DNA of 64,000 bases from CAVOHU01 sp963843385 (GTDB lineage: Bacteria; Acidobacteriota; Vicinamibacteria; Vicinamibacterales; JAKQTR01), in NCBI GenBank assembly GCA_963843385.1, contig CAWJJY010000003.1, positions 372,001 through 436,000 of the forward strand, in the 5' to 3' direction. Positions 1 to 9,498 of this stretch are shown one piece after another (within the stretch, counting starts at the first letter, position 1; every line of letters begins with the position of its first letter). The position numbers and the translations under genes were made by a program. A model generated the notes under the pieces. That model saw only the letters and a program-made list of their open reading frames with translations. It had not been told where the DNA came from and did not search any database.

Positions 1-3000
1 CGCCACAGCCTGGCGAGCCCGACTTCCATCGCGAAGATCGCGGGCTGGACCACGCCGATGTCATCGAGATGAGATGAGGCAGCGCCGGCCGACAGCTCCT
101 GCACCAGCGGAACAGGCAGCCAGGCGCCCATCGCGCGATCGCAGGCTTCGACCGCCGTTCGGAACACGCGCTCCCGCTCGAGCAGTTCCCGGCCCATCTC
201 CGGCCATTGCGATCCCTGACCGGGGAACACGAACACCACGGGGCGAGCCCTGCCAGTACTCACCGCTCCAGCGATGACACCGGATGCAATATCACCCCGG
301 GCGAATGCATCGAGCGACGAAGCGAGATCGTCGAAACTCTCCGTCACCACGGCCAGCCTGTGCTCGTGGTGCTGTCGCCTCGAGCCGGCTGTGTAACACA
401 CGTCGGTCAGCGAGACGGAGTCCTCGTCGCCGCGTCTGGCCAGCTCCGCATGCTGGAGGGCCAGATCCCGCAGCGCCACGTCACTGGTTGCCGACAGGGC
501 CAACAGCTGCGTCGATCGAGTGACGGTCTTCGGCGTCGGCGTCAACTCGTCGGGCGATTCGGGTGCCGCCTCCACCACCACGTGCGCGTTTGTTCCCCCA
601 AAGCCAAACGAGCTCACGCCTGCCAGCGGAGCGTCTGCCGACACGGGCCAGGGCCCGAGAGCGGTCGGAACGCGGAGCTTGAGCTGGCCGAACGGAATAT
701 GAGGATTCGGCGTGACGAAATGCAGGCTGGGCGGGATCGCCCGGTGATGAAGCGAGAGTGCGACCTTGATGAGTCCCGCCATCCCGGCGGCGGCTTCGAG
801 GTGGCCGAGGTTGGACTTCACCGAGCCGACAAGGCACGGCTCGTGGGCGGGCCGGTTCTCGGACACAACCGCGCCGAGCGCTCGTGCCTCGATGGGATCG
901 CCAAGCAGCGTGCCCGTGCCGTGGGTCTCGACATACTGAAGACGGCTTGGTTCTACACCAGCGTCGCGGCAGGCCTCGCGAATGACCGCTTCCTGCGCCT
1001 CGCGGGATGGCGCGAGCAGACCGTTGGTGCGGCCATCCTGGTTGATCGCGCTTCCTCGCAGCACCCCGTATATCCGATCGCGATCGGAAAGAGCCCGCGA
1101 CAGCGGCTTCAGGATGACCATCCCGGCGCCCTCGCTGCGCACGATCCCGGTCGCGCCCGCATCGAATGTCCGGCAATGCCCGTCTGCAGAGAGCACGCCC
1201 GCCTTTGCGAGAGTGATCGTCGCGAGCGGGGACAGGATCAGGTTTACGGCTCCGGCCAGCGCGACGGAGGATTCGCCCCGGCGCAGGCTCTGGCACGCCA
1301 GGTGCACGGCGACCAGCGACGACGAGCAGGCCGTGTCCACCGCGATCGAGGGCCCTCGGAGGTCAAGCAGGTACGAGAGCCGATTTGCCGCAATGCTGTG
1401 GGCATTCCCGGTGCCCGTGTATTCGTCGATCCGAGACGCGTCGCCCGACTGAAGATGGCTGTAGTCGCTTGCCGACACGCCGACAAACACTCCGGTTGAC
1501 GATCCGGCGAGCGTGGAGGGAACCAGACCGGCATCCTCGAGCGCCTCCCAGGCGGTCTCCAGCAGCAGGCGTTGCTGCGGGTCCATGCCCGCCGCCTCGC
1601 GCGGCGAGATCCCGAAGAACGCCGGGTCGAACTCATCCACGTGCTCCACGAACCCGCCCCGCCGCGGCAGCGACCATGCCGGAGACTCGGCCTCGGCGGA
1701 TGTGAACGCGTCGAGATCCCACCGGCCAGCCGGAACCTCGGTGATGGCATCTTCCCCGCCTGCCAGGAGTTGCCAGAACCGTCGAGGCCCATGGGCCTTG
1801 GGGAAACGGCACCCGACGCCGACAATCGCAATCGGCTCGGCGTGCGGGGAAAGCGGAGGCCGAGGCGTCTCCCGCTCGTGGCCCGCGCGAGCCTCGCCTG
1901 ACAGATGCGCGGACAATGCCTCGATCGTCGGGTATTCGTAGAGCAGCGTTGCGGGCAGCGATCGCCCGAGCCAGCCTTCGAGGTCTGCGGCGAGCGTCAA
2001 CGCGCGCTTCGAATCGAGGCCGTACCGCGCCAGGGGCTGGGACACGTCGAGGCGGCCGGGATCGACGCCGAGCACCCCGGCAATCCTGGAGCGAAGCCAG
2101 GCCGCGATCTCCGGCGCCGGGGGCGACGCGACCGCTCCGGAAGCGACGTCTTCAGCAGACATCGCCCCGGTTGGCTCGGTCGATGGCGCCGGCCCGAGGA
2201 TCTCAGCGGGCTCCTGGCCCGAGGGCGCGTGCCACAGCGCGAAGGTCTTCAGTCTGCCCGCCAGCAGCCCCGCCCGGCACGCATGCCGTTCGACCTTGCC
2301 GCTCGACGTCCTGACAATGGCGCCCGGAGCGACAGCCGCGATCGTCTCGACGTCGACCCCGTGCTCTTCGATCAGGGCCTGCCGAATCGCCTCGAAGAAC
2401 CCGGTCATGTCGTGCGTCCTGACCTGCCGATCGACCTCTTGCACGATGGCCAGGCGCTCTTCGCCGTCGACCTCGATCGAGAAGGCGGCCCCGGCGTGCT
2501 GCCCGGCTGCCGGGTGACTTCGCTGCACGGTCGATTCGAGGTCCTGCGGGTAGTGATTCACGCCGCGAACGATGATGAGGTCCTTCAGTCGGCCGGTGAC
2601 GAACAATTCTCCCGACTCGATGAAGCCCAGGTCGCCGGTCCGAAGGAACGTCGTGTCCGGCGCCCGGGCCAGGCTCGCCCGGAATGTCGCCGCGGTGTCC
2701 TCGGGCCGCCCCTGGTACCCGAGACCGACGCTCGGCCCAGAGAGCCAGATCTCCCCGACCTGTCCCGGCAGGCACGCGACATGGGAATCCGGATTGACGA
2801 TGAGCAGCCGCTGGTCCGGCAATCCCCAGCCGCATCCCACCAGCGTCCGGCCCGCTGCGCCTTCGGCCACGTGCCGAACCGAGGCGCCGGGCTCCAGCGT
2901 GGCCGGGTCGAACGATACGACCACGGGTGACCGGCTCCCTCGACTGCCGGCCGCGATCAGCGTGGCCTCGGCCAGGCCATAGCACGGGAGGAACGCCTCT

Positions 3001-3950
3001 TTCCGGAATCCGCACGGCTCGAACGCGCGCGCAAAGGCCTCGAGCGTGCGCGGCGGGATTGGCTCGGCGCCCACGACGGCGGCGGTGATGCGGCTCAGGT
3101 CGAGCCCGAATCGATCCTCCGCGGTGACGCGGCCGACGCACAGGTCATAGCCGAACGGCGGCGCCACGCAGTGCGTGGCTCGGACGCGCGAGATCGCGCG
3201 CAGCCATCGGATGGGATGCTGGAGAAAGGCGGCCGGCGGCAGGATGGTCACCGGCCGGCCGACGAAGAGAAATGCGAGCAGACCGCCTATCAGGCCCATG
3301 TCGTGATGGGGCGGCAGCCAGGTCACGCCTCTTGTCCCTTCGGCGTCCAGGCCGGTCGCACTGGCGAGGAACTCGAGGTTGTGCCGCAGGTTGCCGTGAC
3401 TGACCTGCACGCCGCGCGGCGTGGCGGTCGAGCCCGAGGTGTACTGCAGGAAGGCCAGCGTCTGGCCTCCGATGACAGGCGCGATCCAGCGGGACGCTTC
3501 ATCGATGTCGACCGTGTCGGTCGACATCCACTCGAGAGCCTCCACCTCGGGCGTCGTGTCAACGAGCGCACGGGTGGCCGACAACTCGGAGGCGAGGGTG
3601 AGGGCGAGCACGGGGGCCGAGTCCTGTCGCACGGCCCGGAATCGGCTGAGGAAGCGCTCTGGCCGGCCCAGGTGGGGCGGGTGGATCGGAACGGCGACGA
3701 TTCCCGCATACGCGCAGCCCATGAATGCCGCGACGAAATCCAGCCCGGCCGGGTAAACCAGAATGGCCCGTTCGCCGGGAGCCGTCCGCGCCTGCAACAC
3801 GCTGCCGATGGCGCGGGCGCGACGATCGAGCTCGCCGCAGGTCAGCGCGGCCTCGACCGACACGCCGTCCACCGAGAACTCGAGCGCGAGGCGGTCGGGC
3901 TCGGATCGGGCCCGGGAACGGACGGTGTCTAGCCAGGTGAGGGGTTTCAT
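1..3950 (-). CDS. FAAL-ACP-KS-AT modular polyketide synthase (partial, C-terminus beyond window)
   Basis: I translated the minus strand from the ATG at 3950 and it stays open to base 1, at least 1316 codons. Residues about 1-580 are a fatty acyl-AMP ligase (TSGSTATPRG near 168, PPHHDMGL near 215). An acyl carrier protein follows, with phosphopantetheine serine in GLDSKRA near 643. A ketosynthase begins at EPIAIVGVGCRFP near 704 and has DTACSSS (Cys about 874), ETHGTGT and SNLGHLEAAAG, so its Cys-His-His triad is intact. The acyltransferase starts at FVFPGQGSQW near 1243 and is cut before its GHSxG serine. FAALs adenylate free fatty acids and load them on an ACP, so this protein should start a lipid-primed polyketide. 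The same order begins cyanobacterial olefin synthases and several lipid PKSs. The product cannot be told from this fragment. Confidence 0.93.
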   Translation of the reverse strand, partial: MKPLTWLDTVRSRARSEPDRLALEFSVDGVSVEAALTCGELDRRARAIGSVLQARTAPGERAILVYPAGLDFVAAFMGCAYAGIVAVPIHPPHLGRPERFLSRFRAVRQDSAPVLALTLASELSATRALVDTTPEVEALEWMSTDTVDIDEASRWIAPVIGGQTLAFLQYTSGSTATPRGVQVSHGNLRHNLEFLASATGLDAEGTRGVTWLPPHHDMGLIGGLLAFLFVGRPVTILPPAAFLQHPIRWLRAISRVRATHCVAPPFGYDLCVGRVTAEDRFGLDLSRITAAVVGAEPIPPRTLEAFARAFEPCGFRKEAFLPCYGLAEATLIAAGSRGSRSPVVVSFDPATLEPGASVRHVAEGAAGRTLVGCGWGLPDQRLLIVNPDSHVACLPGQVGEIWLSGPSVGLGYQGRPEDTAATFRASLARAPDTTFLRTGDLGFIESGELFVTGRLKDLIIVRGVNHYPQDLESTVQRSHPAAGQHAGAAFSIEVDGEERLAIVQEVDRQVRTHDMTGFFEAIRQALIEEHGVDVETIAAVAPGAIVRTSSGKVERHACRAGLLAGRLKTFALWHAPSGQEPAEILGPAPSTEPTGAMSAEDVASGAVASPPAPEIAAWLRSRIAGVLGVDPGRLDVSQPLARYGLDSKRALTLAADLEGWLGRSLPATLLYEYPTIEALSAHLSGEARAGHERETPRPPLSPHAEPIAIVGVGCRFPKAHGPRRFWQLLAGGEDAITEVPAGRWDLDAFTSAEAESPAWSLPRRGGFVEHVDEFDPAFFGISPREAAGMDPQQRLLLETAWEALEDAGLVPSTLAGSSTGVFVGVSASDYSHLQSGDASRIDEYTGTGNAHSIAANRLSYLLDLRGPSIAVDTACSSSLVAVHLACQSLRRGESSVALAGAVNLILSPLATITLAKAGVLSADGHCRTFDAGATGIVRSEGAGMVILKPLSRALSDRDRIYGVLRGSAINQDGRTNGLLAPSREAQEAVIREACRDAGVEPSRLQYVETHGTGTLLGDPIEARALGAVVSENRPAHEPCLVGSVKSNLGHLEAAAGMAGLIKVALSLHHRAIPPSLHFVTPNPHIPFGQLKLRVPTALGPWPVSADAPLAGVSSFGFGGTNAHVVVEAAPESPDELTPTPKTVTRSTQLLALSATSDVALRDLALQHAELARRGDEDSVSLTDVCYTAGSRRQHHEHRLAVVTESFDDLASSLDAFARGDIASGVIAGAVSTGRARPVVFVFPGQGSQWPEMGRELLERERVFRTAVEACDRAMGAWLPVPLVQELSAGAASSHLDDIGVVQPAIFAMEVGLARLW

Positions 3951-4152
3951 GGATGGTCGCTGCCGCCGACGCAGCCCGGCTCGTTCTGGCGGGGCTCGAA
4001 ACTCGGCACTAGTATATGAGCTTTTCGGACCGCCACTTCGGGCGCGATCGCGCAATACAGGGCCCGCGTGCGCGGCCCGTCCGCGGCGCACTCGATCGGG
4101 CCCGCCTGCGGAGCAGCCCCGATTGCGTGAGGGCTTGCCGGTCGGCCCGTTC

Positions 4153-4158
4153 TAGAAT
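4153..4158 (+). promoter_or_regulatory. possible -10 element (TAGAAT) in the PKS/glycosyltransferase divergent gap
   Basis: The 217-base gap between the divergent PKS and glycosyltransferase genes contains TAGAAT ten bases before the GTG at 4168. No convincing -35 lies at the right distance. If used, the transcript would be nearly leaderless for the GTG, or have a leader of about 20 bases for the ATG at 4183. The rest of the gap shows no obvious structure. Confidence 0.3.
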
Positions 4159-4167
4159 GGCGCTTCA

Positions 4168-5361
4168 GTGGACCACCCTCGCATGGAGCCGGCGCGCATC
4201 CTCATCGCATACGCGGCATCGGGCGGCGGGCATGCCAGCGTCGCAGCCGCCATCGCCGAGGGGCTCGTCTCCGGCCGCGGGCAGGATGTCGATGTGCGGC
4301 GTGTCGACATTCTCGTGGAGAGCGGCGCGTATCCCATCACGCGGCTACCGGCGTGGTACCCCGTCATGGTCGGGCCCCTGGCTCGAATCTGGGCATCCCT
4401 CTTCAAGCTGACCGACGGCCGACGGCGCGTCGGCATCATCCACGCGTTGACCTGGCCGCTCGGCAGGAGAGTCGCGCACCGGCTGGTCGCCGGCCGTCCG
4501 TTCGACGCGCTGGTGATCGTCCACCCGCTCGGCACCGATCCGCTGGTGCGCGCGCTCGCTCCGGTCCATCCTCCGGTAGTGACGGTGGTCACCGACCTGG
4601 TAACGACCCACGCCTGGTGGTATCCACCGGGGTCTGACGCCTACGTCGTGGCGACCGAGAGTGCGAGGCAACGCGCGTTGCAATACCAGGTGCCGCCCGA
4701 GAGACTTCACGTGCTCGGTCTGCCGGTCGACCGGCGGTTCAGCGAGCCGCCGGCGGATCGCGCCGCGCTCAGGACGCGGCTCGGGTGGACCTCAGGCCTG
4801 CCCGTGGTGCTGCTTCTCGGCGGGGGAGAAGGCCTGGGGCCGGTGATCGAAGTTGCCCGCGCGATTTCGGACGCACGGCTGCCCTGTGAACTCGCCGTGG
4901 TCGCCGGGCGAAACGAGCGCCTGCGGAACGACCTGGAGGGCATCGCCCGGACCGGTCCGTCCCACGTCTACGGATTCTCGAACGCCATGCCGGACCTCAT
5001 GCACGCAGCCGATATTCTCGTTACGAAGGCCGGGCCCTCGACAATCTGCGAGTCGCTCTGTGCGGGCATCCCGCTCGTGCTCTTCGCGAGACTGCCGGGC
5101 CAGGAGGACGGCAACGTGGCCTTTGTCACCGAGCAGGGCGCCGGGCTCTGGGCGCCAGGGCCCTCTGCGGTGGTGGCCGCACTGCGGCGCTGGATTCCGA
5201 GCACCCCCGAGCGGGACGCCGATCGACGTCGGATGGCCGCCAACACCCGTCGCCTGGCCCGGCCCACTGCGGCTCGCGACGTCGCGGACCTCGTCCTGCG
5301 CCACGCGCGGCAGTGGCAGCATTCGCGGACTGGCGCCTCGTCCGAGTCTTCAGCGCCCTGA
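4168..5361 (+). CDS. MGDG synthase/MurG-like glycosyltransferase
   Basis: The 397-residue protein opens with a Gly-rich nucleotide-sugar loop (AASGGGHASVAAAIAEGL). This is typical of monogalactosyldiacylglycerol synthases and related GT28 enzymes that transfer a hexose to diacylglycerol. The C-terminal half has the second Rossmann domain with LLLGGGEGLGPV and the donor-binding segment KAGPSTICESLCAGIPLVLF. It probably makes a membrane glycolipid; the acceptor is an inference. It reads divergently from a lipid-loading PKS, so a joint role in an unusual lipid is possible but unproven. The start is GTG 4168 or ATG 4183; neither has a clear Shine-Dalgarno. The last 12 bases overlap the convergent permease gene. 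Confidence 0.8.
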   Translation: MDHPRMEPARILIAYAASGGGHASVAAAIAEGLVSGRGQDVDVRRVDILVESGAYPITRLPAWYPVMVGPLARIWASLFKLTDGRRRVGIIHALTWPLGRRVAHRLVAGRPFDALVIVHPLGTDPLVRALAPVHPPVVTVVTDLVTTHAWWYPPGSDAYVVATESARQRALQYQVPPERLHVLGLPVDRRFSEPPADRAALRTRLGWTSGLPVVLLLGGGEGLGPVIEVARAISDARLPCELAVVAGRNERLRNDLEGIARTGPSHVYGFSNAMPDLMHAADILVTKAGPSTICESLCAGIPLVLFARLPGQEDGNVAFVTEQGAGLWAPGPSAVVAALRRWIPSTPERDADRRRMAANTRRLARPTAARDVADLVLRHARQWQHSRTGASSESSAP

Positions 5362-6906
5362 GGACTGCCGCTTGCCCGAGTTGTAAGACCGCAGTTCGCT
5401 GTGACGCACGCCGTAGGCGAAGTAGATCGCCATCCCGGCGGCGAGCCACACGAAGAACCGCACCCAGGTCACCACCGGCAGCTGCAGCATCAGATATCCG
5501 CACATCACCACGGCGAACAGCGGCACCCACGGCACCAGGGGCGTGCGAAACGGCCGGGGGCGATCGGGATTCGTGCGTCGCAGGATGAGCACGCCGATGG
5601 CGACCAGGACGAAGGCGAACAGGGTCCCGATGTTCGTGAGCTCGACCACCTCATTGATGTTCAGGAACGTGGCGAACACCGCCACCACCGCCCCCGTCAG
5701 GATCGTCGTGATGTGCGGGGTGCGATACTTGGGGTGGACCCTGGCTGCCCACGGGGGAAGCAGGCCGTCGCGGGCCATCGAGAAGAAGATGCGCGGCTGG
5801 CCGAGCTGGAACACGACCAGCACCGAGGTCGTCGCGAAGATGGCGCCAAGCGAGATGATGCCGGCCGTCCAATGCATGCCCAGCGCGGAAAACGCGGTGG
5901 CCAGGGGCTCGGCGGTTCCGAGCTGATCCCACTTGAGGAGCCCGGTCAGGACGATCGCGACCAGGATGTAGACGATCGTGCAGATGACCAGGCTCGCGAT
6001 CATCGCGATGGGCATGTCGCGCTGCGGATTCTTCGTCTCTTCGGCGGCGGTCGACACGGCGTCGAACCCGATGTACGCGAAAAAGATGATCGCCGCCGCG
6101 CTCGAGATGCCTCTGAATCCGTTCGGCGCGAACGGGGTCCAGTTCTCCGGCTTCACGTAGAAGCAGCCGACGATGATGAAGAACGCGATGATCGCGAGTT
6201 TCAGGCCGACCATCGCGGAATTGAGCCACGCGCTCTCGCGGATTCCTCTCACCAGCACCCAGGTGATGAAGGCCACGATGAGGAAGGCCGGGAGGTCCAG
6301 GATGATGGGGACGCCGCCGATGCGCGGAGCGCCCGTGTAGGCCTGGGCCGCCTGGGTCATCGTGGCGCTGAAGCCCGATGCATCGCCGCCGGCAGCCACG
6401 ACCGCGGCCAGATCCTTCGCCGCCTGCCCCGCCGACCGGAAATCGGTGCCGAGCCAGCCGGGCCACGCGATGCCCATCCCTCTCAGCAGTTCCTGGAAGT
6501 AGCCCGACCATGACACGGCCACCGCGACGTTGCCGATGGCGTACTCGAGGATCAGATCCCAACCGATGATCCACGCGACCAGCTCGCCGAGCGTCGCGTA
6601 GGCGTACGTGTACGCCGACCCGGATACGGGCACCATGGCCGCGAACTCCGCGTAGCAGAGCGCGGCGAACCCGCAGGCGATCGCGGTCAGGACGAATGAC
6701 AGCGCCACGGCCGGCCCGGCTCCGAGGTGGGCAGAACCGCCGGCGGCTGCCGATCCGACCGAGGAGAAGATGCCCGCTCCGATGATCGCCCCGATCCCGA
6801 GCGCCGTCAGCTGGACCGGCCCGAGCGTGCGCCTGAGCTGCTGGCTCGGCTCCTGTGTGCCGCCGACCAGCCGGTCGAGCGATTTGACTGCGAAGAGTTG
6901 CGACAT
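5350..6906 (-). CDS. APC-superfamily amino acid permease (cationic amino acid transporter type)
   Basis: A very hydrophobic protein of about 518 residues with roughly a dozen membrane segments. The first segment carries the APC signature GIGAIIGAGIFSSVG, where the broken helix 1 binds substrate in this superfamily. The length and the long loop between early helices fit the CAT (SLC7-like) branch, which imports amino acids by proton symport or exchange. The start is set at 6906 because AAGGAG lies seven bases upstream; an in-frame ATG at 6951 lacks such a site. Its exact substrate cannot be read from sequence. It stands alone and its 3' end overlaps the convergent glycosyltransferase by 12 bases. 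Confidence 0.9.
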   Translation of the reverse strand: MSQLFAVKSLDRLVGGTQEPSQQLRRTLGPVQLTALGIGAIIGAGIFSSVGSAAAGGSAHLGAGPAVALSFVLTAIACGFAALCYAEFAAMVPVSGSAYTYAYATLGELVAWIIGWDLILEYAIGNVAVAVSWSGYFQELLRGMGIAWPGWLGTDFRSAGQAAKDLAAVVAAGGDASGFSATMTQAAQAYTGAPRIGGVPIILDLPAFLIVAFITWVLVRGIRESAWLNSAMVGLKLAIIAFFIIVGCFYVKPENWTPFAPNGFRGISSAAAIIFFAYIGFDAVSTAAEETKNPQRDMPIAMIASLVICTIVYILVAIVLTGLLKWDQLGTAEPLATAFSALGMHWTAGIISLGAIFATTSVLVVFQLGQPRIFFSMARDGLLPPWAARVHPKYRTPHITTILTGAVVAVFATFLNINEVVELTNIGTLFAFVLVAIGVLILRRTNPDRPRPFRTPLVPWVPLFAVVMCGYLMLQLPVVTWVRFFVWLAAGMAIYFAYGVRHSELRSYNSGKRQSSGR

Positions 6907-6991
6907 GAGGCTCCTTCGGGAACGGCTCAGCAACCACGGTACGGAGCGCATGCGCCCGGCACGGCGAACTTCGCGCCGCCCTGGCCCGTCG

Positions 6992-8017
6992 TCACGCGCG
7001 GATCCTCCACGGCTTCATCGGCACCTCGAACCGGTAGACCGTGTCGTTCGAGGACACCACCAGGCCACCGCCCGGGTCCATCGCGAGCCCGACCAATGAC
7101 GGCGCAGCGACGACGAGCTCGCGCGGCCGGCCCTCCCGCACGCGGTACAGGCCGGATGCCCCCGCCAGCGCCTCCACCACGTAGAGGTCCCCGTGCTCGT
7201 CAACGGCCACGCCCTGCGGCCGCCCGAATTCGGACGAGAGGACCCTGACCTCGCCGCGCCTGTCCACCCTGTAGACGTGGTCGTAGGTGCCGGCGGTCGG
7301 CCCCGTCACGTAGAGGTCGTCGCCGGGACCGATCGCGAGGTGGAACGCCGCGACGCTCGCCGGGAGCGTCACGAACGGCACCACGTGCCTCGCGGCGTTG
7401 ACCCGGAAGACCGTTCCGCTTCGATCCCCGACGAACATGGTCCCATCCGATCCGAACGCGAGGCCGCACGCCACCCCCATCTCACTGGCCACGGTGTCGT
7501 AGCCGCCGTCCGGCCGGACGCGATACACGGCCCCGTCGAACCGGCTCGACACGTAGAGATCGCCGCCGGCGTCGATGGCCATCGAGGTGGCGTTCACCAT
7601 GCCGGCGACGAACGGTTCGCGCGAACCGTCCGGGCGCACGCGGAACACCGAGACGGGAACTTCGTGGCCCCGCGATCCGCTGTAGGTCACGCAGAGGTTT
7701 CCCTGGCGATCGAAGACCGGGTTGTCGACCAGGTGCACGCCGGTGGCGAACGGCGTCGCGACGTCGACCTGCAGCGATCGATCGGCCTCCCCTTCGACCA
7801 CCACGTCGTGGCGCCCGCGCGACAGCAGCGTCGGGACATACACCGCGATCGCCCGAGGAGACGCCATCGCCACGTGCGCCTGCTGGCCGCCGATCCGGAC
7901 ATCGGGCGCCCGGGAGTCGGGCACGGGAAGGCCGGCGCCCTCGAGCGTGATCCGCGCCCCGATCACCGCCAGAGGCGGCCGGATTCCGGTGAGTCGAGTG
8001 GGTGCGGGCGTTGACAC
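6992..8017 (-). CDS. IPT/TIG-domain plus NHL/SMP-30-like beta-propeller protein
   Basis: The N-terminal 90 residues look like an IPT/TIG immunoglobulin-like fold (ARITLEGAGLPVPD). The rest is a six-bladed propeller built from NHL-like strands such as GDLYVSSRFDGAVYRVRPDG, GTMFVGDRSGTVFRV and GDLYVVEALAGASGLYRV. Proteins of this design bind ligands or partner proteins, and some are lactonases. No catalytic set is obvious here. The GTG at 8017 follows the HNH stop by 32 bases and begins just before the IPT domain; upstream in-frame starts would overlap the HNH gene. No signal peptide is evident with this start, so location is uncertain. It is probably cotranscribed with the HNH gene. Confidence 0.7.
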   Translation of the reverse strand: MSTPAPTRLTGIRPPLAVIGARITLEGAGLPVPDSRAPDVRIGGQQAHVAMASPRAIAVYVPTLLSRGRHDVVVEGEADRSLQVDVATPFATGVHLVDNPVFDRQGNLCVTYSGSRGHEVPVSVFRVRPDGSREPFVAGMVNATSMAIDAGGDLYVSSRFDGAVYRVRPDGGYDTVASEMGVACGLAFGSDGTMFVGDRSGTVFRVNAARHVVPFVTLPASVAAFHLAIGPGDDLYVTGPTAGTYDHVYRVDRRGEVRVLSSEFGRPQGVAVDEHGDLYVVEALAGASGLYRVREGRPRELVVAAPSLVGLAMDPGGGLVVSSNDTVYRFEVPMKPWRIRA

Positions 8018-8049
8018 GAGTGGCGTCCGGCGTCGTGGTGGGCTGCGAG

Positions 8050-8583
8050 CTACTCGTCGTCCAGCTCGACGTTCCAGTAGAGATAGTCTCGCCAGCTCTC
8101 GGGCGCACGCCTGAGGCCGATGGTGATCCGCAGGGCCGGGAGCGATTCCGGCCGCCTGGGCACGCGCACCAGGCGCATCCCGGCCTGATGCGGCGTTCGG
8201 CCGCCCTTCCTGCGGTTGCAGCTGATGCAACAGGTGACGATGTTCTCCCAGTCCTTTCGCCCGCCCTGGGCGACCGGCACGACATGGTCGAAGGTCAACT
8301 CGCTTGTCGGATACGTATCACCGCAGTACTGGCATCTCGAATCATCCCGGGCATAGATGTTCGCGCGGGAGAACGGAACGTAGTCGAATCGGCGCTTGAT
8401 TCTGACGTATCGCAGCAACCGGATGACCGACGGCAGCTTGAAGGTAATCGACACACCGCGAATCTCGCGGTCGTAGACAGAGATGATCTCGACTTTCCCC
8501 TGGCACCAAAGCGTGATGGCCTTCTGCCAGTGAACGACCTTCAGCGGTTCGTACGAGGCGTTGAGGAGGAGCGTCTGCTCCAT
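8050..8583 (-). CDS. HNH endonuclease family protein
   Basis: The 177-residue protein has a conserved N-terminal segment (EQTLLLNASYEPLKVVHW) and a C-terminal HNH nuclease fold. Its zinc-binding cysteines are in CQYCG and CISCNRRKGG, and the catalytic DHVVP histidine stands between them, followed by the WENIVTCC helix. This matches the widespread short HNH family (McrA-like), usually chromosomal and not tied to a methylase. The biological target is unknown. The start is placed at ATG 8583, where family similarity begins; the in-frame extension to 8619 carries no family signal. It lies just upstream of the IPT/NHL gene. Confidence 0.88.
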   Translation of the reverse strand: MEQTLLLNASYEPLKVVHWQKAITLWCQGKVEIISVYDREIRGVSITFKLPSVIRLLRYVRIKRRFDYVPFSRANIYARDDSRCQYCGDTYPTSELTFDHVVPVAQGGRKDWENIVTCCISCNRRKGGRTPHQAGMRLVRVPRRPESLPALRITIGLRRAPESWRDYLYWNVELDDE

Positions 8584-8812
8584 GCGCGCATTGTGCCGAA
8601 GCCCAGCCGAGAGTGTCAAGCCTCGGGCGTTCCGCGTAACGCACTACGCTCGTATGGGTTAGCGCCGCAACGCTCGCCGAACCGGCTCTGTCGTTCATCG
8701 TCTCGACCCTCACCGATCGCGGGCGCGAGAGCGAAAGGCGGGACCCCGGGCAGCCCGCCCCGGCCAACTCGCGACTGGCCCGGCACCAGCCTCTGTCCGA
8801 TACGAGTAATCG

Positions 8813-9373
8813 ATGAGTGTGTCCTGTTGCCTTCGAGCCATCGTTCTGGGCGCTGCGATCGGCGCCTCCGGTTGCGCCAGCTCAGGCCGATCCACGATCG
8901 TCGTGCTGCCGCCCCGGCTCGGTACCGAGGCGCCCATCCCGGCCATCGAGGCTCCCGGCGAGGCTCCAAGCGCGCCTATCGCGGCCCCTGGCCTGGCCCG
9001 CGCGGCCTCTGGCCTGGCCATCGCGGCGGAGGCACAGCTTTTCCTGGGCACACCCTATCAGCTGGGTGGCACCACCCCGAACGGGTTCGATTGCAGCGGA
9101 CTGGTCTGGTACGTCTTTGCGCGGCACGGCAGCAGCCTGCCGCGAGAGCTCCGCTTGCAGTTCACCGCGGGGCAGCCCGTCGAGCAGTCGGGCATCGAGG
9201 CGGGCGACCTGCTGTTCTTCAGCACGACCGGCCCGGGGCCGACTCACGTCGGGATTTCGGTCGGCGGTGACGGGTTCATTCACGCGCCGAACTCACGCGG
9301 CGTCGTGAGGATCGATCGACTCAGCACGCCGTACTGGTCGAGCCGCTTCCTCGGTGCGCGGCGGGTTTACTGA
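8813..9373 (+). CDS. NlpC/P60-family lipoprotein, cell-wall peptidase
   Basis: A 186-residue exported protein. A short hydrophobic signal ends in the lipobox IGASGC, so the cysteine near residue 21 is probably lipidated. A Pro/Ala-rich linker leads to an NlpC/P60 domain from about residue 70. The catalytic cysteine is in FDCSGLVWYVF, the histidine in THVGISVGG, and the polar third residue in FIHAPNS. Such enzymes cut peptide stems of peptidoglycan. The gene stands alone. The 190 bases between it and the divergent HNH gene show no clear promoter. Confidence 0.9.
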   Translation: MSVSCCLRAIVLGAAIGASGCASSGRSTIVVLPPRLGTEAPIPAIEAPGEAPSAPIAAPGLARAASGLAIAAEAQLFLGTPYQLGGTTPNGFDCSGLVWYVFARHGSSLPRELRLQFTAGQPVEQSGIEAGDLLFFSTTGPGPTHVGISVGGDGFIHAPNSRGVVRIDRLSTPYWSSRFLGARRVY

Positions 9374-9434
9374 TGACGCCGGCTCCCGCGCACTGAACAG
9401 GTGGCTCACCTGAGCCGGAACAGCTCGCCCCGGG

Positions 9435-9470
9435 CCACGCGGGCTGAAGCCCACGGGCTCCATTCCCAGC
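9435..9470. repeat. small GC-rich palindrome between convergent genes
   Basis: GGGCTGAAGCCC followed by ACGGGCTCC lies between the convergent NlpC/P60 and metallopeptidase-like genes. The short hairpin resembles a dispersed repeat element more than a Rho-independent terminator, since no T-run follows. Confidence 0.4.
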
Positions 9471-9498
9471 GCGTACCCAGCTCACCCGAGCGCCGGGT

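Noticed and set aside
207..1499. Plus-strand open frame of 430 codons under the PKS
   Set aside because: It is antisense to the clear FAAL-ACP-KS-AT frame, Arg/Gly-rich and without any family signal.
5401..6513. Plus-strand open frame of 370 codons rich in Asp, His and Arg
   Set aside because: It is the mirror of the hydrophobic permease gene, as expected for antisense of membrane-protein codons.
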